From Saccharomycopsis fibuligera x Saccharomycopsis cf. fibuligera (Eukaryota > Ascomycota > Saccharomycetes > Ascoideales > Saccharomycopsidaceae), in the NCBI GenBank assembly GCA_001936135.1, contig CP012810.1, positions 2,542,001 to 2,606,000 on the forward strand: a DNA stretch of 64,000 nucleotides, written 5' to 3'. Within the stretch, counting starts at the first letter, position 1, and each line of letters begins with the position of its first letter. The translations under genes were made by a program, and so were the position numbers. Of the stretch, positions 47,869 to 57,693 are shown piece by piece. A model generated the notes under the pieces. That model saw only the letters and a list, made by a program, of their open reading frames with translations. It did no database searches and was not told the DNA's origin.

Positions 47869-50454
47869 CTATTGCAGTCTATTCAACTCTTGCATTCTTT
47901 GAATTGCCTTTGGGTGCCCCTGAGCCGCTGCCTTTTGGTACCATTTTCTAGCTTCTACCACATTTCTTTCCGTACCCAACCCGGTTTCTTTAAAATGCCC
48001 AAGAGCATACTCTGCCTTCGATAACCCCTTTTCCGCTGCTTTTCTGGCCCATAAATATGCCTCTTTATCGTTACTCTCAAGCAACCCTTTAGCTCCAGTC
48101 AAGTACCATCCACAAAGAGCCATCTCGGCTAAAGCGTAACCTTGGGCCGCGGAACGGCAGTACCATCCAATCGACCGTTTGCTATCCACTTGGCATCCTA
48201 ATTTGCCATATTCGTAACACCAGCCTAGTTTGCTTTGTGCAGGAGCATAATTGAGCTTCGCGGCCCTGATGTACAAATTCAACGCCTTTTGTTCATCAGT
48301 GCCTGGAATGATCTGTTTCAAGTCTCTCAAGAATTGTGCGTCATCGTGAGTCAATGATTCCATTGATGATGCTATTGGGTAGAAACCTTCGTATAATTTC
48401 CCGAGTTCAAATAGCGCATGTGGGTTATTTTCATCAGCTCGCGACGCTGCTTTTTCCAACCATTCAATAGCTCTTGCTGCGGATCTGCGTTGTTGTAACG
48501 TGCCCTTCAAATAAATCATTCCCAATTTGAACATTGCTGGAACAATGTGCCTTTGTGAAGACTTCTTGAACCAAGTAAACGCTTCAATATCATCTTGTTT
48601 GCTGCCAATGCCCATTTCGTAACAAATGGCAACTCTGTACATACCATCACCGCTACCTGAAGCAGCACTCTTGTGATAATAATCAAACGCCTTGTCATAG
48701 TTTTTCTCCAAAATTTTGCCATTGGTATATAGTGTGCCAAGATAGTAGTTTGCATCTGGATAATTCTTTGATACTAATCTTTTTAACCTTTTCAAACCTT
48801 TGTGAAGAAAAACGTCTCTGTTTTTCCTAATTTCTTTGGAGGTGGTTAGTTTGTTTGGCAACTCACTACCGGTAACATCAATAGTGCTAATTAATGATGG
48901 TTCCTGAGTGGCTTCAATTATAGCTTTGACCCATAATAATTGGACTTCTGGTGATTCGTTGTTTTCAGCATTGATTCTACGTCTGTTATATTCTTCACGA
49001 TCTAGCGGTTTCTTTGGTTCCGGCTTTTTGTTATTGGCGGCTGAGTTTGGATTGGCAGCCTCGCTCATTCCCAAACTTGTCGGCTGGGATTTTAATGGTG
49101 GTTGCTGTTGAGGGTGAGGTGGGGCTGCTGCTTGAGGTTGTTGGTAATGTTGCTGCGATTGGGGGTGCGTCTGCGGTTGTATTTGCTGGTGGGATGCTTG
49201 TGGTGAATATGAATTAACAGGATCAGTATAAGCAGTTGACGAATTGTTCTGGTATGGATTAACAGATCTACTGGGAGCCAACTGCTGATCATAATATCCA
49301 TCATTATTGGTACCATTAGTTCCATTCAAACTCAGACTGATAGCCTCGTCATAATTATTATAACTAGCATTATTGTAATGATTTGAACTGCTAGCATTCG
49401 CCATGTTTGGCCCGGCTCCGGTGTTTTGCTTCACCAAATCATGTTCAAATCCATTTGCTGATATCTGAGATGATGATGTTTGCTGTGGAGCAATACGCCC
49501 CCCTCCGGTATGATGCTGCAGCATATTATTTCCAGGAGACTGCTGATTATACGGATCATTTGTTGGCATTTGGGAATATGGATCGTTGACATTGGCACCG
49601 CCGTATGGGTTTGCAGGCCCTTGACTGTATGGATTATTGACATTGTTACTTGAGCCATATGGACTACCGTTGGCCTGCCCTTGAATGTACGGATTGCTGT
49701 TATTGTTTGGTATTGGAGCTGGAGCTGGAGCCGGAGCTGGCACTGGTACTGGCACTGGCACTTGCACTTGAGCAGTAGCACCATATGGCCCTTTACCACC
49801 ATATGGATTAGCAGCACCGTTTGGATTCTGCATTTGCGATGGACCTCCATATGGATTCTGAGGAGGGATTCTTTGCTGTGATGGGCCATTATTAATTGGC
49901 ATTGGTTTTCTTACCGGTGATCTGGTATTTTGTCCATGATAGTACCCATTACCGGCGGGAGCAGCGGCAACAGGCTGGTGCTGTTGGGCTGAAGGTGGCT
50001 GACCTCTCATCATTGGGTTCTGTTTCGGTATGGCGCCAGGGCCAGCTGGTGGATAATTGTTTCTCATGTGTGGTATTGGTGCTGGTGCTGGCGCTGGCGC
50101 TGGCACTGGAGCCATTGCGGAAGATGGCTGTGCAGCATAGCTAGCAGCAGCATTTGGAGGAAAATTTTGTCTTCCTGGAGGTGGGCGGATATTTGGGCCA
50201 CCAGGTCTTGAACGCTGAGCTGGATACTGCTGCTGTTTTGGTTGAGAGTAATTGGCGTATGGATCACCAGCATTACTGTTGTTATTATATGGAAGGTTAT
50301 TTCCTCGTGAGGCGGGCATACCGCCACCGGCCATATTCATAGAATTTGGATTGCTGCCGTAGCCATTCGGATAATATGGCTGCCGCTGCAGAGGATGCTG
50401 AGGTTGAGGCTGAAATTGAGAATGAGGAGGAGGACGACTGTTGTAGTTATTCAT
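47869..50454 (-). CDS. Sel1-repeat protein of the SKT5/CHS4 chitin-synthase-activator family
   Basis: The family includes Skt5/Chs4 and Shc1, which activate chitin synthase III. The 861-residue protein has a disordered N-terminal half (about 1-490) rich in Pro, Gln, Asn and Gly, with NPYG/DPYS repeats and an alternating Pro-Ala/Pro-Val run. The C-terminal half begins at 'SPEVQLLWVKAIIEATQEP' and carries about seven Sel1/TPR-like repeats from residue 571 to the end ('PDANYYLGTLYTNG', 'GDGMYRVAICYEMGIGSKQDD', 'AEYALGHFKETGLGTERN'). It ends ELNRLQ, without the CAAX farnesylation box that anchors Skt5, so it is probably a paralog of CHS4 rather than CHS4 itself. A direct role in chitin synthesis is an inference from family. 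Confidence 0.78.
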   Translation of the reverse strand: MNNYNSRPPPHSQFQPQPQHPLQRQPYYPNGYGSNPNSMNMAGGGMPASRGNNLPYNNNSNAGDPYANYSQPKQQQYPAQRSRPGGPNIRPPPGRQNFPPNAAASYAAQPSSAMAPVPAPAPAPAPIPHMRNNYPPAGPGAIPKQNPMMRGQPPSAQQHQPVAAAPAGNGYYHGQNTRSPVRKPMPINNGPSQQRIPPQNPYGGPSQMQNPNGAANPYGGKGPYGATAQVQVPVPVPVPAPAPAPAPIPNNNSNPYIQGQANGSPYGSSNNVNNPYSQGPANPYGGANVNDPYSQMPTNDPYNQQSPGNNMLQHHTGGGRIAPQQTSSSQISANGFEHDLVKQNTGAGPNMANASSSNHYNNASYNNYDEAISLSLNGTNGTNNDGYYDQQLAPSRSVNPYQNNSSTAYTDPVNSYSPQASHQQIQPQTHPQSQQHYQQPQAAAPPHPQQQPPLKSQPTSLGMSEAANPNSAANNKKPEPKKPLDREEYNRRRINAENNESPEVQLLWVKAIIEATQEPSLISTIDVTGSELPNKLTTSKEIRKNRDVFLHKGLKRLKRLVSKNYPDANYYLGTLYTNGKILEKNYDKAFDYYHKSAASGSGDGMYRVAICYEMGIGSKQDDIEAFTWFKKSSQRHIVPAMFKLGMIYLKGTLQQRRSAARAIEWLEKAASRADENNPHALFELGKLYEGFYPIASSMESLTHDDAQFLRDLKQIIPGTDEQKALNLYIRAAKLNYAPAQSKLGWCYEYGKLGCQVDSKRSIGWYCRSAAQGYALAEMALCGWYLTGAKGLLESNDKEAYLWARKAAEKGLSKAEYALGHFKETGLGTERNVVEARKWYQKAAAQGHPKAIQRMQELNRLQ

Positions 50455-51219
50455 AACGTAGCAGTGGTTGATCTAGCAAGAAATGTTGAGAAAGAGTAAG
50501 TGAATTGAAATAATGAATATTGGCGATGTAGAAAGAAAGTAAGTGAGTGCAGTAAGGAAAGTAAACGCCGGATCCGAGAACCAGGAAAAACCCCAATTTA
50601 GACGCGATTATAGAAAGTGGAAATGTAAAGGAAAAACTGTCCTGAGTGCAAGAGTCCTTGATGGCTTGGTAGTTGGGCGATATAGCACGATGTCCTGCAG
50701 AGCGCCAAAATGAAAGTAGACCTTTTGAGCTGATCTTGGAGTGTTTTGTAGTGTACTAAAGCAGCAGCAGGGCTTTTTGGTTTTTGTTTCACTGGTGTCA
50801 ATCGATACTTCTGGTTCTGCTTTTTCCTTCACACGTAGCGGCGCCTCGATCAATTTCGGTGCAGATAGAAATAAAAGTAAAACGATTTTTTTGCAACGCT
50901 CCTGCGTACCAGCCACACGGACACGGTCATGGACTGCGGACTGGACACGGACTACAGACCGCACTGCGGAAACTGGTTGGCGGTTGCAGAATCGACTGCC
51001 CTCGAAGACTAAAAAACCGACCATTCAGGTGGATCACATGCCGTCACGGTTGATCCGCACCATATTTTTTTTTTTTTTTCACCACCATTAGCAGTATGAT
51101 GGAGTACGGTATAGGAAGCAGCAGCAACAGCAGCAGCAGCAACAGCAGCAGCATCTTTACCACTGCCAAAGAAACGGTTTCATCACTAGATAATAAATAA
51201 TCAACAATAATAGTACATA
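50455..51219. promoter_or_regulatory. Divergent promoter region, Sel1-repeat gene / COX20
   Basis: This 765-base spacer includes a GC-richer patch with ACACGGAC-like repeats (about 50920-50970) and an interrupted CAG/CAA repeat (about 51118-51152) that would lie in the COX20 leader. No additional gene is seen. Confidence 0.45.
51118..51152 (+). repeat. Interrupted (CAG)n repeat
   Basis: CAG triplets broken by CAA, about 70 bases upstream of the COX20 ATG, probably within its transcript leader. Confidence 0.8.
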
Positions 51220-51747
51220 ATGGGTTGGTGGCCGTTTGGAAAAGGCCAGGATAAGCTGAATGACAATGCAGACAAAATACCACAAAGTGTGTCGCTGAGT
51301 CCCAGCGACACCAAGACCTTTCTCGAGGATCTTCCTCCAAAGTTCCAGGAAACCGAGGCAAACGATAAACTTAGGAAAGAATCGCAGATAGCAACACAAA
51401 TGCAACAAAAATCTACATTTAAATCAGCTTTTGAAACCATATCGGCAAACGATTTTGCCTTTGGCAACTTGGTGAGAATACCTTGCTTTAGAGATGCAGG
51501 ACTTATCGGATTGTCAGCAATGGGTGTTTTCAGTGTCACCATTTTATTATTCACTAAAAAGCCAGCAACCGCTGCAAACTGGGGGGTTGGCGCCGGTTTA
51601 CTAGGAAGTACAGTGGGTTGGGAACAGTGCAGAACTCGCAGAAAGAGAAGTTTCGAAAATGTGGAGAAGGCCAAAGCGACAATGCGTGCAAAACCTAGAC
51701 CAATGCTTCACAAAAAATCAGAGGCTGATGAGGATAACAAAAACTGA
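51220..51747 (+). CDS. COX20: Cytochrome c oxidase assembly protein COX20
   Basis: Cox20 is an inner-membrane chaperone for newly made Cox2, presenting it for maturation and membrane export. The 175-residue protein (yeast 205) has a hydrophilic N-terminus with no classical presequence. The Cox20 domain has the family's 'IPCFRDAGLIGLS' block at 87-99, two transmembrane segments (about 93-111 and 118-134) and 'WEQCRTRRKR' at 134-143. A basic tail follows. The conserved core and the two-helix hairpin are diagnostic, although overall conservation in this family is low. It converges with the complex I subunit gene. Confidence 0.85.
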   Translation: MGWWPFGKGQDKLNDNADKIPQSVSLSPSDTKTFLEDLPPKFQETEANDKLRKESQIATQMQQKSTFKSAFETISANDFAFGNLVRIPCFRDAGLIGLSAMGVFSVTILLFTKKPATAANWGVGAGLLGSTVGWEQCRTRRKRSFENVEKAKATMRAKPRPMLHKKSEADEDNKN

Positions 51748-52605
51748 AGTTCAATGGAAACAGCTAAGTTTTACTCCCTTTCATCATGATTATTCGTTTT
51801 TCTATTTTTCTGTTTGCTTGTTTTTTCTTTGAGCTCTTTTGCGCTTTGTACATAATATGCCTCTTTTTACTCTGTTTTACACAGAACTCTGTTTAATAAT
51901 TATTCCACTAACACGTTATGAATGTCATGAACTCGATACTGTTCTTTTTATTATTATTAATTTCTTTTCCATTCTCTTAGTTAGCATACATCTTTACAAG
52001 CACGAAAAGATTATATTACAGTTTTACCTTATAATTTTTGTTAATGCATTATTTTTATTCAAAATAATCACGTCCTGCTGACCATGCAAAAGTAGTTTCT
52101 GTCTGAGCCGGACTAAAATATAAGATACAACAAAGACAAGTAGAAACAGGTAAAGTAAAACAACAAAAAGGTCATAAAAATAGTTAATTAAATAGGAAAT
52201 GTCGAGTACACTATCAAAGCTTCCCACAATGTTAGACAAACATCAAAGTAACTCTGTAAATGAAATACCTGAACAAATTGCATAAAACTTTTATCAAATA
52301 CCAGTTGATAGAACAATATTGTAGCTTTGCTTCCTTGGTTTATAATTTAGATAGTTGACATATGGAGATATAGGAAGTATTTCTGATTGAGCATCATATC
52401 GCAACGAACGATAAAATAGATTACCAATTTTCTTTAAAGAAAAAAAAAATAAAAAAAAAGCTTTGATTCACAAATTCTGACATTATACGCTTATTTTTTT
52501 TTTTTTTTATTATTATTATTATTAATACATTTGATTAGTTCATTAAAAGATCGTTTATTTTGTTTGGTTCAATTGAAAAAAAGAATATGCACATGATGAT
52601 GAAAC
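51748..52605. other. Convergent intergenic spacer
   Basis: AT-rich 860-base region between COX20 and the complex I subunit gene, with T runs at 52494-52508 and A-rich tracts near 52440-52460. No gene is seen. Confidence 0.5.
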
Positions 52606-52996
52606 TTATTTCAAGCTTTTCAAGGTTTCTTCAATCTGTTTGGAATCCAAACCTTCCAAAGAAAATCTTGATTCTTTACCAAATTCAAATCTAGCATACA
52701 AAGTAGGTGGGATACCGAAGGATTCTCTAATCAATATTGGTAAGCTTGGGTTATCTTTCTTAATGGAAGGATATTGTTCACTCAAGTATTTTCTAAAAGA
52801 AGAAAGAACTGTTAGTATTTCCGTGGCCTCACACATTTTTCTATTATTCCACTATTTCAAATTTGTTTAGTTACATGTATATGTGACATGGTACTTACCT
52901 CAATGGGATACTGGCTTGACCAGTTTGAGAGAAGTGGAATCTCAATTCCTTGACCGTGCTTGGGACGTTAAATCTGAGGACTCTAGAGGCAATCAT
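52606..52996 (-). CDS. NDUFA2: Complex I accessory subunit NDUFA2/B8 (two exons)
   Basis: A small thioredoxin-fold accessory subunit of NADH:ubiquinone oxidoreductase, in the matrix arm. It is spliced. Exon 1 is 52899-52996 (MIASRVLRFNVPSTVKELRF..., 32 codons plus two bases), the intron is 52793-52898, and exon 2 is 52606-52792; together they encode 94 residues. The junction restores 'SIPLRKYLSEQYPSIKK', and 'NPSLPILIRESFGIPPTLYARFEFGKE' lines up with human '[27 protein letters not shown]'. The family's N-terminal 'KELRFHFSQTGQAS' also matches human 'REIRIHLCQRSPGS'. Presence of complex I excludes Saccharomyces-type yeasts, which lost it. An alternative upstream Met in exon 2's frame lies inside the intron. 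Confidence 0.94.
52793..52898 (-). other. Spliceosomal intron in the NDUFA2-type gene
   Basis: A 106-base intron with a GTAAGT donor (minus strand, 52898 downward), a perfect TACTAAC branch point (plus-strand 52811-52817), a pyrimidine-rich stretch and a TTTTAG acceptor. It is the only intron I could define in the window. Confidence 0.95.
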
Positions 52997-53359
52997 TTTG
53001 AATCAAGTATTGAGTATTATATGATCCTATCTTTTTTTTTATTATTTTGGATACCGATTAACGTGAAAAAGAATGTGATGAGGCTGTTGGTAGTATAATA
53101 ATACAATATAGTATCGTACAGTTAGATTCTGAACGCCTGTCTCTGCTTTTTGAAAATTTAGTTTTTTGACGAATAGAATTGTCAATATTAGAAATGCTCT
53201 CCGTTGCGTGCCCTGGTACTGAGGTGATTAGCTGCATGGTGCTGAATGCAAGTCCGGCCACGAGCCATGATACCAACATGAATTAGCCATTGGAATTACA
53301 CTCAATAATTAGGGATGAAAATGTATGATTCTAAATCTAGTGTACAGGTATTTATACTT

Positions 53360-53394
<35 letters not shown>

Positions 53395-53413
53395 GAAAAA
53401 GAGAAACCAAAAA
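52997..53413. promoter_or_regulatory. Complex I subunit promoter / DPH6 3' region
   Basis: A 417-base spacer between tandem minus-strand genes, with a 30-base poly(A) run at 53363-53392 next to the DPH6 stop codon. No other feature is seen. Confidence 0.5.
53363..53392 (+). repeat. Poly(A) tract, 30 bases
   Basis: Uninterrupted A run about 20 bases beyond the DPH6 stop codon (DPH6 is on the minus strand). Confidence 0.9.
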
Positions 53414-55495
53414 TCAAATCGATCCTCTGACTATAACTCCGAAATCAACTACTTTACCTTCAAAATTCACCACGCTTTTCACTGGAACAAACTCAAGTGA
53501 GTTAGCCACCTCAAATAACTTCAAATTCTGTTCAGTAGACACTGCATAAACAATAATATGCAATTTTTTACAATGCAATAATTGAATCAATTGGCCCTCC
53601 TGATCCCTATCAAACCACAACGTAGACACAAATTCTTTATTATTAAGCACTAACGTTTTGTTTGACTCAAGGATCTCGAAAGTTTCCTTTCCAACCGCAT
53701 TAGCCACAGAATTTTGTTTCTCAAAGGCATCGCTATCTTTCTCCTCATCAGTATCTTCGTCATATTGTGCCGCGTAGTCAACATATTTCTTGTAACTTAT
53801 TCCGCTCCACTCAATACTTGCATTTTTTGGCAAATTGGAGACTTCCGCAATAAGCAAATGCTTTTGTGCTGAAGGAATGAATTTTTCATCTTCTTGAGCT
53901 TCATTGTACAATTCAAAAGCTTGCTTGGCAGATTGTACTAATTTTTTATCTGTCACATAGCATACCATTGTGCCAATCAAGCTACAATCAATAACATCCT
54001 TCACAGAGACAATATGTTTCAATGACAACACAGTGTTGAGCTTATCAAGGTCAGTGATGCCTTCTAGGCCCAAGTTTGGAAATTTAGCAATGTTGACATT
54101 GTTCGGTAATTCCATAATTGCAGGAATAAGAGGAATTTGACCAGCCAAATTGGCCATATAGTTTGCAACATCATAATTAGCTTGCGAGTATGGTCCAATG
54201 TTAGCCGGAGCCCAATAACTTCTACTTTGCACATGAAGCCCCATTTTTTGCGAGTAGTCATTAGAGGTCAAAACCACACATGAGAGCGATAAATGTTGAT
54301 TTTGCGGTAAGGTGGATTCAAAACAGGTTCTGGAGGGCGGAAGGGGATATGAGAAATATGTGGTATAGATGGAGTTGATTTTGGCAAAATTCTGCATTGA
54401 TGCGACTAATAGGTTAACTGAAAGTATGCTTCTGGTGGACTTTATGTTGTGAGATTCAAGAATTTGGTTGATTTTGGTGAAAATTTCTGCAGTCTGTTCT
54501 TCAATTGTAGGAAGGCTAGAACTTAGGTTTGAAATGTACAACTTGTTTCCTAGCACTGCTGCGGTTTGTGATTTTGGCTTGTTGGAATTTTGCTCTTCTT
54601 TTGATAGTGACAACTTATCAACATTTGGTACTTCGTCGGTGAGCTCAATTGAATTGTAAATCTCTTTGAACTCGTTGGTCAACAATGGCTGTTCTGTAAT
54701 ATACTCATTCCAATTAGTCTTTGCCAAATCGAGCAGCACTTGCTGCTGTTTATCTCCAACTTCGGTGTCTAGCTTCAAATAGTACACATCATCATTTTCA
54801 GAATGACTAACAACTTGGCTATCCGTTACATTTATCTTCTTTTTCACGAAAAATGGAGCATCTAAAACAATAGTCTCAAACTCGCCTCCTTCACCGCAAA
54901 TATGTACTTCAAATTGTTTATTGAGCTTCAACAATGTTGGGTAAATTTCACTCAACTTTAACCCCAAATGCTGCTTGCTCAACCCATATGCGGCCACTTT
55001 CAAGATTCTTGCATCCATTTCAGTGGTAGGCTGACACATTTCTTGCATTAGACTATCTTGATCTCTTTGCCACAAGTACGACAACGATACAAGTCCGAGC
55101 CTTTGACAAACATGTTCCACTCTGATTCTTTGATAAGTTGACAAAATTGCCCCCACACTTACTGCTTCGATGTCTGGGTGGTTTTGTTTCACTGTGGTTA
55201 AAAGTCGGTAAAGATCTTCAGTTTCATCATCGAGAGTCTTTTCGTACTGTAGGTCAACATTCTTGGAGGATCCCAATATTTCTTGTCTGTACATTGGCAC
55301 GCCGATGCACTCTTGGTATTGTGTAAGCACGTTGAACCCAACAGTTTGATACATGAAACTGTCGATCTCATCGCTGGTGGCAGAAAGTCGAGGATGAAGA
55401 TTAGCTAAAGCGATTAATTCATGACCATTGCTTAAGCAGTGTAAAATATTAAAGCAGGAATCCTTGCCTCCAGAAACAAGCGCCACAAATTTCAT
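53414..55495 (-). CDS. DPH6: Diphthine-ammonia ligase
   Basis: Dph6 performs the last step of diphthamide synthesis on elongation factor 2, amidating diphthine with ammonia and ATP. The 693-residue protein (yeast YLR143W: 685) starts MKFVALVSGGKDSCFNILHC with the PP-loop nucleotide-binding motif SGGKDS at 8-13. Other family blocks are 'EAVSVGAILSTYQRIRVEHVC', 'LSYLWQRDQ' and 'HICGEGGEFETIVLDAPFF'. The C-terminal half holds two RidA/YjgF-like domains (about 305-430 and 435-560; 'RSYWAPANIGPYSQANY'), the fusion typical of fungal and plant Dph6. The ATG at 55495 gives the family's N-terminus directly. Confidence 0.94.
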   Translation of the reverse strand: MKFVALVSGGKDSCFNILHCLSNGHELIALANLHPRLSATSDEIDSFMYQTVGFNVLTQYQECIGVPMYRQEILGSSKNVDLQYEKTLDDETEDLYRLLTTVKQNHPDIEAVSVGAILSTYQRIRVEHVCQRLGLVSLSYLWQRDQDSLMQEMCQPTTEMDARILKVAAYGLSKQHLGLKLSEIYPTLLKLNKQFEVHICGEGGEFETIVLDAPFFVKKKINVTDSQVVSHSENDDVYYLKLDTEVGDKQQQVLLDLAKTNWNEYITEQPLLTNEFKEIYNSIELTDEVPNVDKLSLSKEEQNSNKPKSQTAAVLGNKLYISNLSSSLPTIEEQTAEIFTKINQILESHNIKSTRSILSVNLLVASMQNFAKINSIYTTYFSYPLPPSRTCFESTLPQNQHLSLSCVVLTSNDYSQKMGLHVQSRSYWAPANIGPYSQANYDVANYMANLAGQIPLIPAIMELPNNVNIAKFPNLGLEGITDLDKLNTVLSLKHIVSVKDVIDCSLIGTMVCYVTDKKLVQSAKQAFELYNEAQEDEKFIPSAQKHLLIAEVSNLPKNASIEWSGISYKKYVDYAAQYDEDTDEEKDSDAFEKQNSVANAVGKETFEILESNKTLVLNNKEFVSTLWFDRDQEGQLIQLLHCKKLHIIVYAVSTEQNLKLFEVANSLEFVPVKSVVNFEGKVVDFGVIVRGSI

Positions 55496-56375
55496 TGATA
55501 CAACCTGGCAGATTTGTGTTGTTGGAAGTATTTATTTGTCAGCTAGCTGGTTAAGGCGTAGTGAAGCTTATCCTTTAGTGAAAAAAGTTAAAAAAAAAAA
55601 AAAAAAAAAAAAATTACGGGTGTCAATATATTGATGTGACATATTTCAAAACTTTTTTTTTTTCCTTTCAGATCATCGCTGTATATTTATGCGTAATTCA
55701 CGTGATTAAAATACACATAGAATAATAACGGCTTCTGTTGAAGGTAATGGCGTCAGCCATTTGATAGATAGCTATTGTCACAATTTCCTGGATTTTAGAA
55801 GGTTTATTTTTCTTTTTTTTAAAAAAAAAATTGTACGACAATTAATACGGCCTTCCCTTGCCTCAACGCGGTGAACGAGTCTATCAGAAGCTTACAACCG
55901 TTGCTTGTAATATTATGTTAACTAGTAGGTAATTGGAGCTTAAATTGGTAGGGCATTCAGAAAGCCGTATGGATCTGGAAAATTGATAATAATTAACTTG
56001 AAAAATACAGTCAAATTAATTATTTTCAAGGGCATATTTTAGTTGTTTGAAATGATGCTCTTAAGCCTAGACTTCGATGAGCTACTTTTAAGAGTTGAAT
56101 TGCAATCAAACGCTTGTCTAACTGTATAATAGTGTAAGCTTGAAAAACGCTGTACCCCAACTATTAAGAAGAAGCAATTTTGTCTAGAGCCCCCAACCAT
56201 ATTAAGGAAATAGTGTCGAGCTTCAACTGTCAAAGATTTGTATTTCGTTTATCGGTTTCTAACAATATTTGTCACTGCATGTTTGCGCATGCCATGCCTA
56301 CACATGCATGATAAACCGTCGAAAAGAGAAATAACGACGAGACTTTTTAATCAATTAATAAATTTGTACATGTCC

Positions 56376-56383
56376 TGAGCAAA
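56376..56383 (-). promoter_or_regulatory. Distal Mac1-type copper-response element
   Basis: TGAGCAAA on plus equals TTTGCTCA on minus. It lies 1.3 kb before the FRE ATG, apart from the main cluster; it may be coincidental. Confidence 0.35.
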
Positions 56384-56971
56384 TTTCCAATTTGACCAAG
56401 ATCTATTTGATTGGCCATATTGCTCCTAAGAACTCGGTTATTCTGCAATAACATCGTGATGACAACAAAAGTTGTTCCATGTTTAGTGGCTTTCCCAAGA
56501 TATTGCAAAGGAGGAAGCTAATTATCCCTGATGGCGCTAAACAGAAATTTGACAACTGCTATTATTGCCAGAAACGGGAAAAGGTAAAAAAAAAGTTTCT
56601 GTTTAGTAAAACCATAGTAAATGAAACCAGAACTTTAATGAGAAATACGCCATATAAATCCATTTAAATATAGCTAATGATGATGATCTAGAGATGATAA
56701 AGGAGCTGTTACGTTACCCCAGAGATCTAGTCTAACAAGGATATAGATACCATTCTTAATTGCGACTAAGGTATGATGCCACCTACGCTGCGTCTAAACC
56801 ACAAGATACTGACTGACATTGGTCCGTTGGTGGACCATTCACAACCGACCAGCAGAAATGCAATCAAAAGAAGAAAAAAGAGCTTAGTTTTTTTGTTTTA
56901 ACTGCTCAACCCATAGTTTCAAAAGCTCACGTTGGTCATTCTCCTCATCGACATTAACGCATGGCTCGTTA

Positions 56972-57045
56972 TTTGCTCATTCAAGGCGCTCGTAGATATT
57001 TATTTGCTCAGGAAAGCAGTTTCTGAGAGTAGAAATATTTGCTCG
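56972..57045 (+). promoter_or_regulatory. Cluster of three copper-response elements (Mac1-type CuRE)
   Basis: TTTGCTCA at 56972-56979 and 57003-57010, and TTTGCTCG at 57038-57045, all on the plus strand and spaced 31 and 35 bases apart (about three helical turns). TTTGC(T/G)C(A/G) is the established site of the copper-sensing activator Mac1 in yeast FRE1, FRE7 and CTR1, and paired sites are needed for strong response. They lie 650-720 bases upstream of the FRE start codon. Confidence 0.75.
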
Positions 57046-57297
57046 TTGTTGAGGTTGCAGGCTGCAGCTGACTGCGATATCGCGTATTTTGCTGCATCCT
57101 CTCTTCCTCCGCCAGCCGTTTTCTCTGTTTACTTTTGCCAGAAATTACAATCTCCCAGGACCCTTGCTATATTGGTCTGTATGGGATTACTTTCTTTCTT
57201 TTTTCTAACTCTCTTTTCTCTCTCTGTATAATATTACAGCAGCGCTAGCAAAAGAAAGAAGCAGAGAAGTTGGTAATTGAGCATTCAAAAAAATCTA

Positions 57298-57305
57298 TTT
57301 GCTCA
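57298..57305 (+). promoter_or_regulatory. Proximal Mac1-type copper-response element
   Basis: A further TTTGCTCA, about 390 bases upstream of the FRE ATG and in the same orientation as the cluster at 56972-57045. Confidence 0.65.
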
Positions 57306-57693
57306 AAAGTGCACCATTAAAATTTTTTTGGCAGGCGCATTGTGCTTGGTGCCACTCCGCGAGCACTTTTAACTCGATTTGTCATACTGGAGCTGTCACC
57401 GGCTAACCGTCCTATTTTACTGGTTAGTGCCTCGAAGCGCCAAGTGAGAAGCTAAATCTTCTTTAGCATTTTTTTTTTTTTTTTTTATCCAGGAAATTGC
57501 TATATATTCAGTTCCTTTCCCCAAGCATTTTGGTAGCTGGTGTCAGTGTATCGCATTCATTATCATCATCATAGGCGTTGGTTTTTTGTTTACCGTTTCT
57601 TTTGTTTTTGGGTCCTCGTTTCTTTTGTTTTGAAAATTTATCCACTCATTTCGATATTTATTTTGCCATATTCACAAATCACCAGTCGTCAGC

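Larger units (their letters stand above)
55496..57693. promoter_or_regulatory. Divergent promoter region, DPH6 / first FRE gene
   Basis: A 2.2-kb spacer. The DPH6 side has a long A run (about 55588-55612). The FRE side carries five copper-response-like octamers listed separately and a TATA-like TATATA near 57500. No other gene is seen. Confidence 0.55.

Noticed and set aside
52606-52836. 76-residue frame starting MCEATEILTV as an intact gene
   Set aside because: Its first 15 or so residues are intron sequence; splicing from exon 1 gives the conserved complex I N-terminus.
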